In this document: positions 5,342 to 5,808 of the stretch, piece after piece
How positions within the stretch are numbered: the stretch's first letter is position 1
Layout of the letters: every line of letters starts with the position of its first letter
Source: Dehalococcoidia bacterium
GTDB taxonomy: Bacteria > Chloroflexota > Dehalococcoidia > GIF9 > AB-539-J10
Direction of reading: 5' to 3'
Assembly: GCA_030669525.1 (NCBI GenBank)
Contig: DAOVDO010000066.1
Coordinates: 1-5,808 of the forward strand
Length of the DNA: 5,808 nucleotides
Translations under genes and position numbers: made by a program
Notes under the pieces: generated by a model
What the model was told of the DNA's origin: nothing
Databases searched by the model: none
The model's input: only the letters and a program-made list of their open reading frames with translations

Positions 5342-5808
5342 TTAAATGTCCTGAAATCTTGGGGCCAGTTTATTGCTGACTTCTGGCATAGTGGTATATT
5401 CCATTTGTTCCAGTGGCAGGCGATGTGGCTCAAAGGGTCCCATACGGCGTAAGTAGTCAGCTATTTCATTTGCCTGCTTACGGGCTAAATCGAAGGCTAT
5501 ATCGTCAAACAAATCATTAGCGCCGATAAGCTTACCATTCGCTAGCTGAAAACCAGCAGCTATCACCCTCGGAGGACCATCGAATCGAGTACACTTTGCT
5601 TGATGAAAAGCAACTGGCATTAATGGACCATGATGAGAACCCCTCATCCAACCTTCCACTATATTGGGTGAGGCAAAGGGCTCCAGTATTTCGCCAACAG
5701 CAGGGAAGTTACCCTGAGACCTGACAATGCATACAGGGTCGTCTTTGCCTACGTATCTGCCGGCAATGAGGGATAAACGTTGAGTGGAGGTGACGGAGGC
5801 AATTTCTC
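5342..5808 (-). CDS. fbp: Fructose-1,6-bisphosphate aldolase/phosphatase (archaeal type), C-terminal part, 5' end outside window
   Basis: The last 154 residues of a bifunctional gluconeogenic enzyme that joins triose phosphates to fructose 1,6-bisphosphate and dephosphorylates it to fructose 6-phosphate. The frame is open to the window edge; a GTG at 5659 is internal, because conserved sequence continues upstream. GRYVGKDDP carries the Tyr (5753-5755) and Schiff-base Lys (5744-5746), corresponding to Tyr229/Lys232 of Sulfolobus FBPA/P as I recall, followed by two metal-binding Asp residues. Further conserved segments are the VRSQGNFPAVGE stretch, GWMRGSHHGPLMPV, RFDGPPRV, DLFDD, GPFEPHRLPL and EYTTMP with the late active-site Tyr (5396-5398). 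The family is typical of archaea and of some deep-branching or thermophilic bacteria, including Chloroflexota. rdgB starts 9 bases downstream, so the two are probably co-transcribed. Confidence 0.93.
   Translation of the reverse strand, partial: EIASVTSTQRLSLIAGRYVGKDDPVCIVRSQGNFPAVGEILEPFASPNIVEGWMRGSHHGPLMPVAFHQAKCTRFDGPPRVIAAGFQLANGKLIGANDLFDDIAFDLARKQANEIADYLRRMGPFEPHRLPLEQMEYTTMPEVSNKLAPRFQDI

Overview
The window is ordinary bacterial chromosome at moderate GC: two genes on the plus strand followed by five on the minus strand. The best guess for the source is a Dehalococcoidia-like (Chloroflexota) bacterium. The support is a one-piece archaeal-type fructose-1,6-bisphosphate aldolase/phosphatase, dnaN lying away from dnaA, and the general look of the proteins. 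This is inference, not proof.

Plus strand, 1-1449: the C-terminal 179 residues of a type II fatty-acid condensing enzyme (FabF), a 158-base gap, and a complete 3-oxoacyl-ACP reductase (fabG) with a strong ribosome binding site. Both belong to fatty-acid elongation.

Minus strand, 3381 down to about 1450: a strong sigma-70-type promoter, a perfect 9-bp inverted repeat in the leader, and two tandem full-length DegV-family (FakB-like fatty-acid-binding) genes 38 bases apart. After another 38 bases comes what looks like the start of a third copy. It has a Shine-Dalgarno sequence, an ATG and about ten DegV-like codons, then runs directly into the antisense of the fabG 3' end. I read it as a relic of a longer tandem array cut by a rearrangement next to fabG. 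It is the most unusual thing in the window.

Minus strand, 5808 down to 3527: the 3' part of the aldolase/phosphatase gene, rdgB (XTP/dITP diphosphatase) 9 bases after it, then dnaN (DNA polymerase sliding clamp). dnaN has its own near-consensus promoter overlapping the rdgB stop codon. A hairpin lies between dnaN and the DegV promoter.

Functionally there are two groups: lipid synthesis or fatty-acid handling (fabF, fabG, two DegV proteins) and housekeeping (gluconeogenesis, nucleotide-pool sanitation, replication processivity). I found no mobile element, CRISPR array, RNA gene or clear new multi-gene system.
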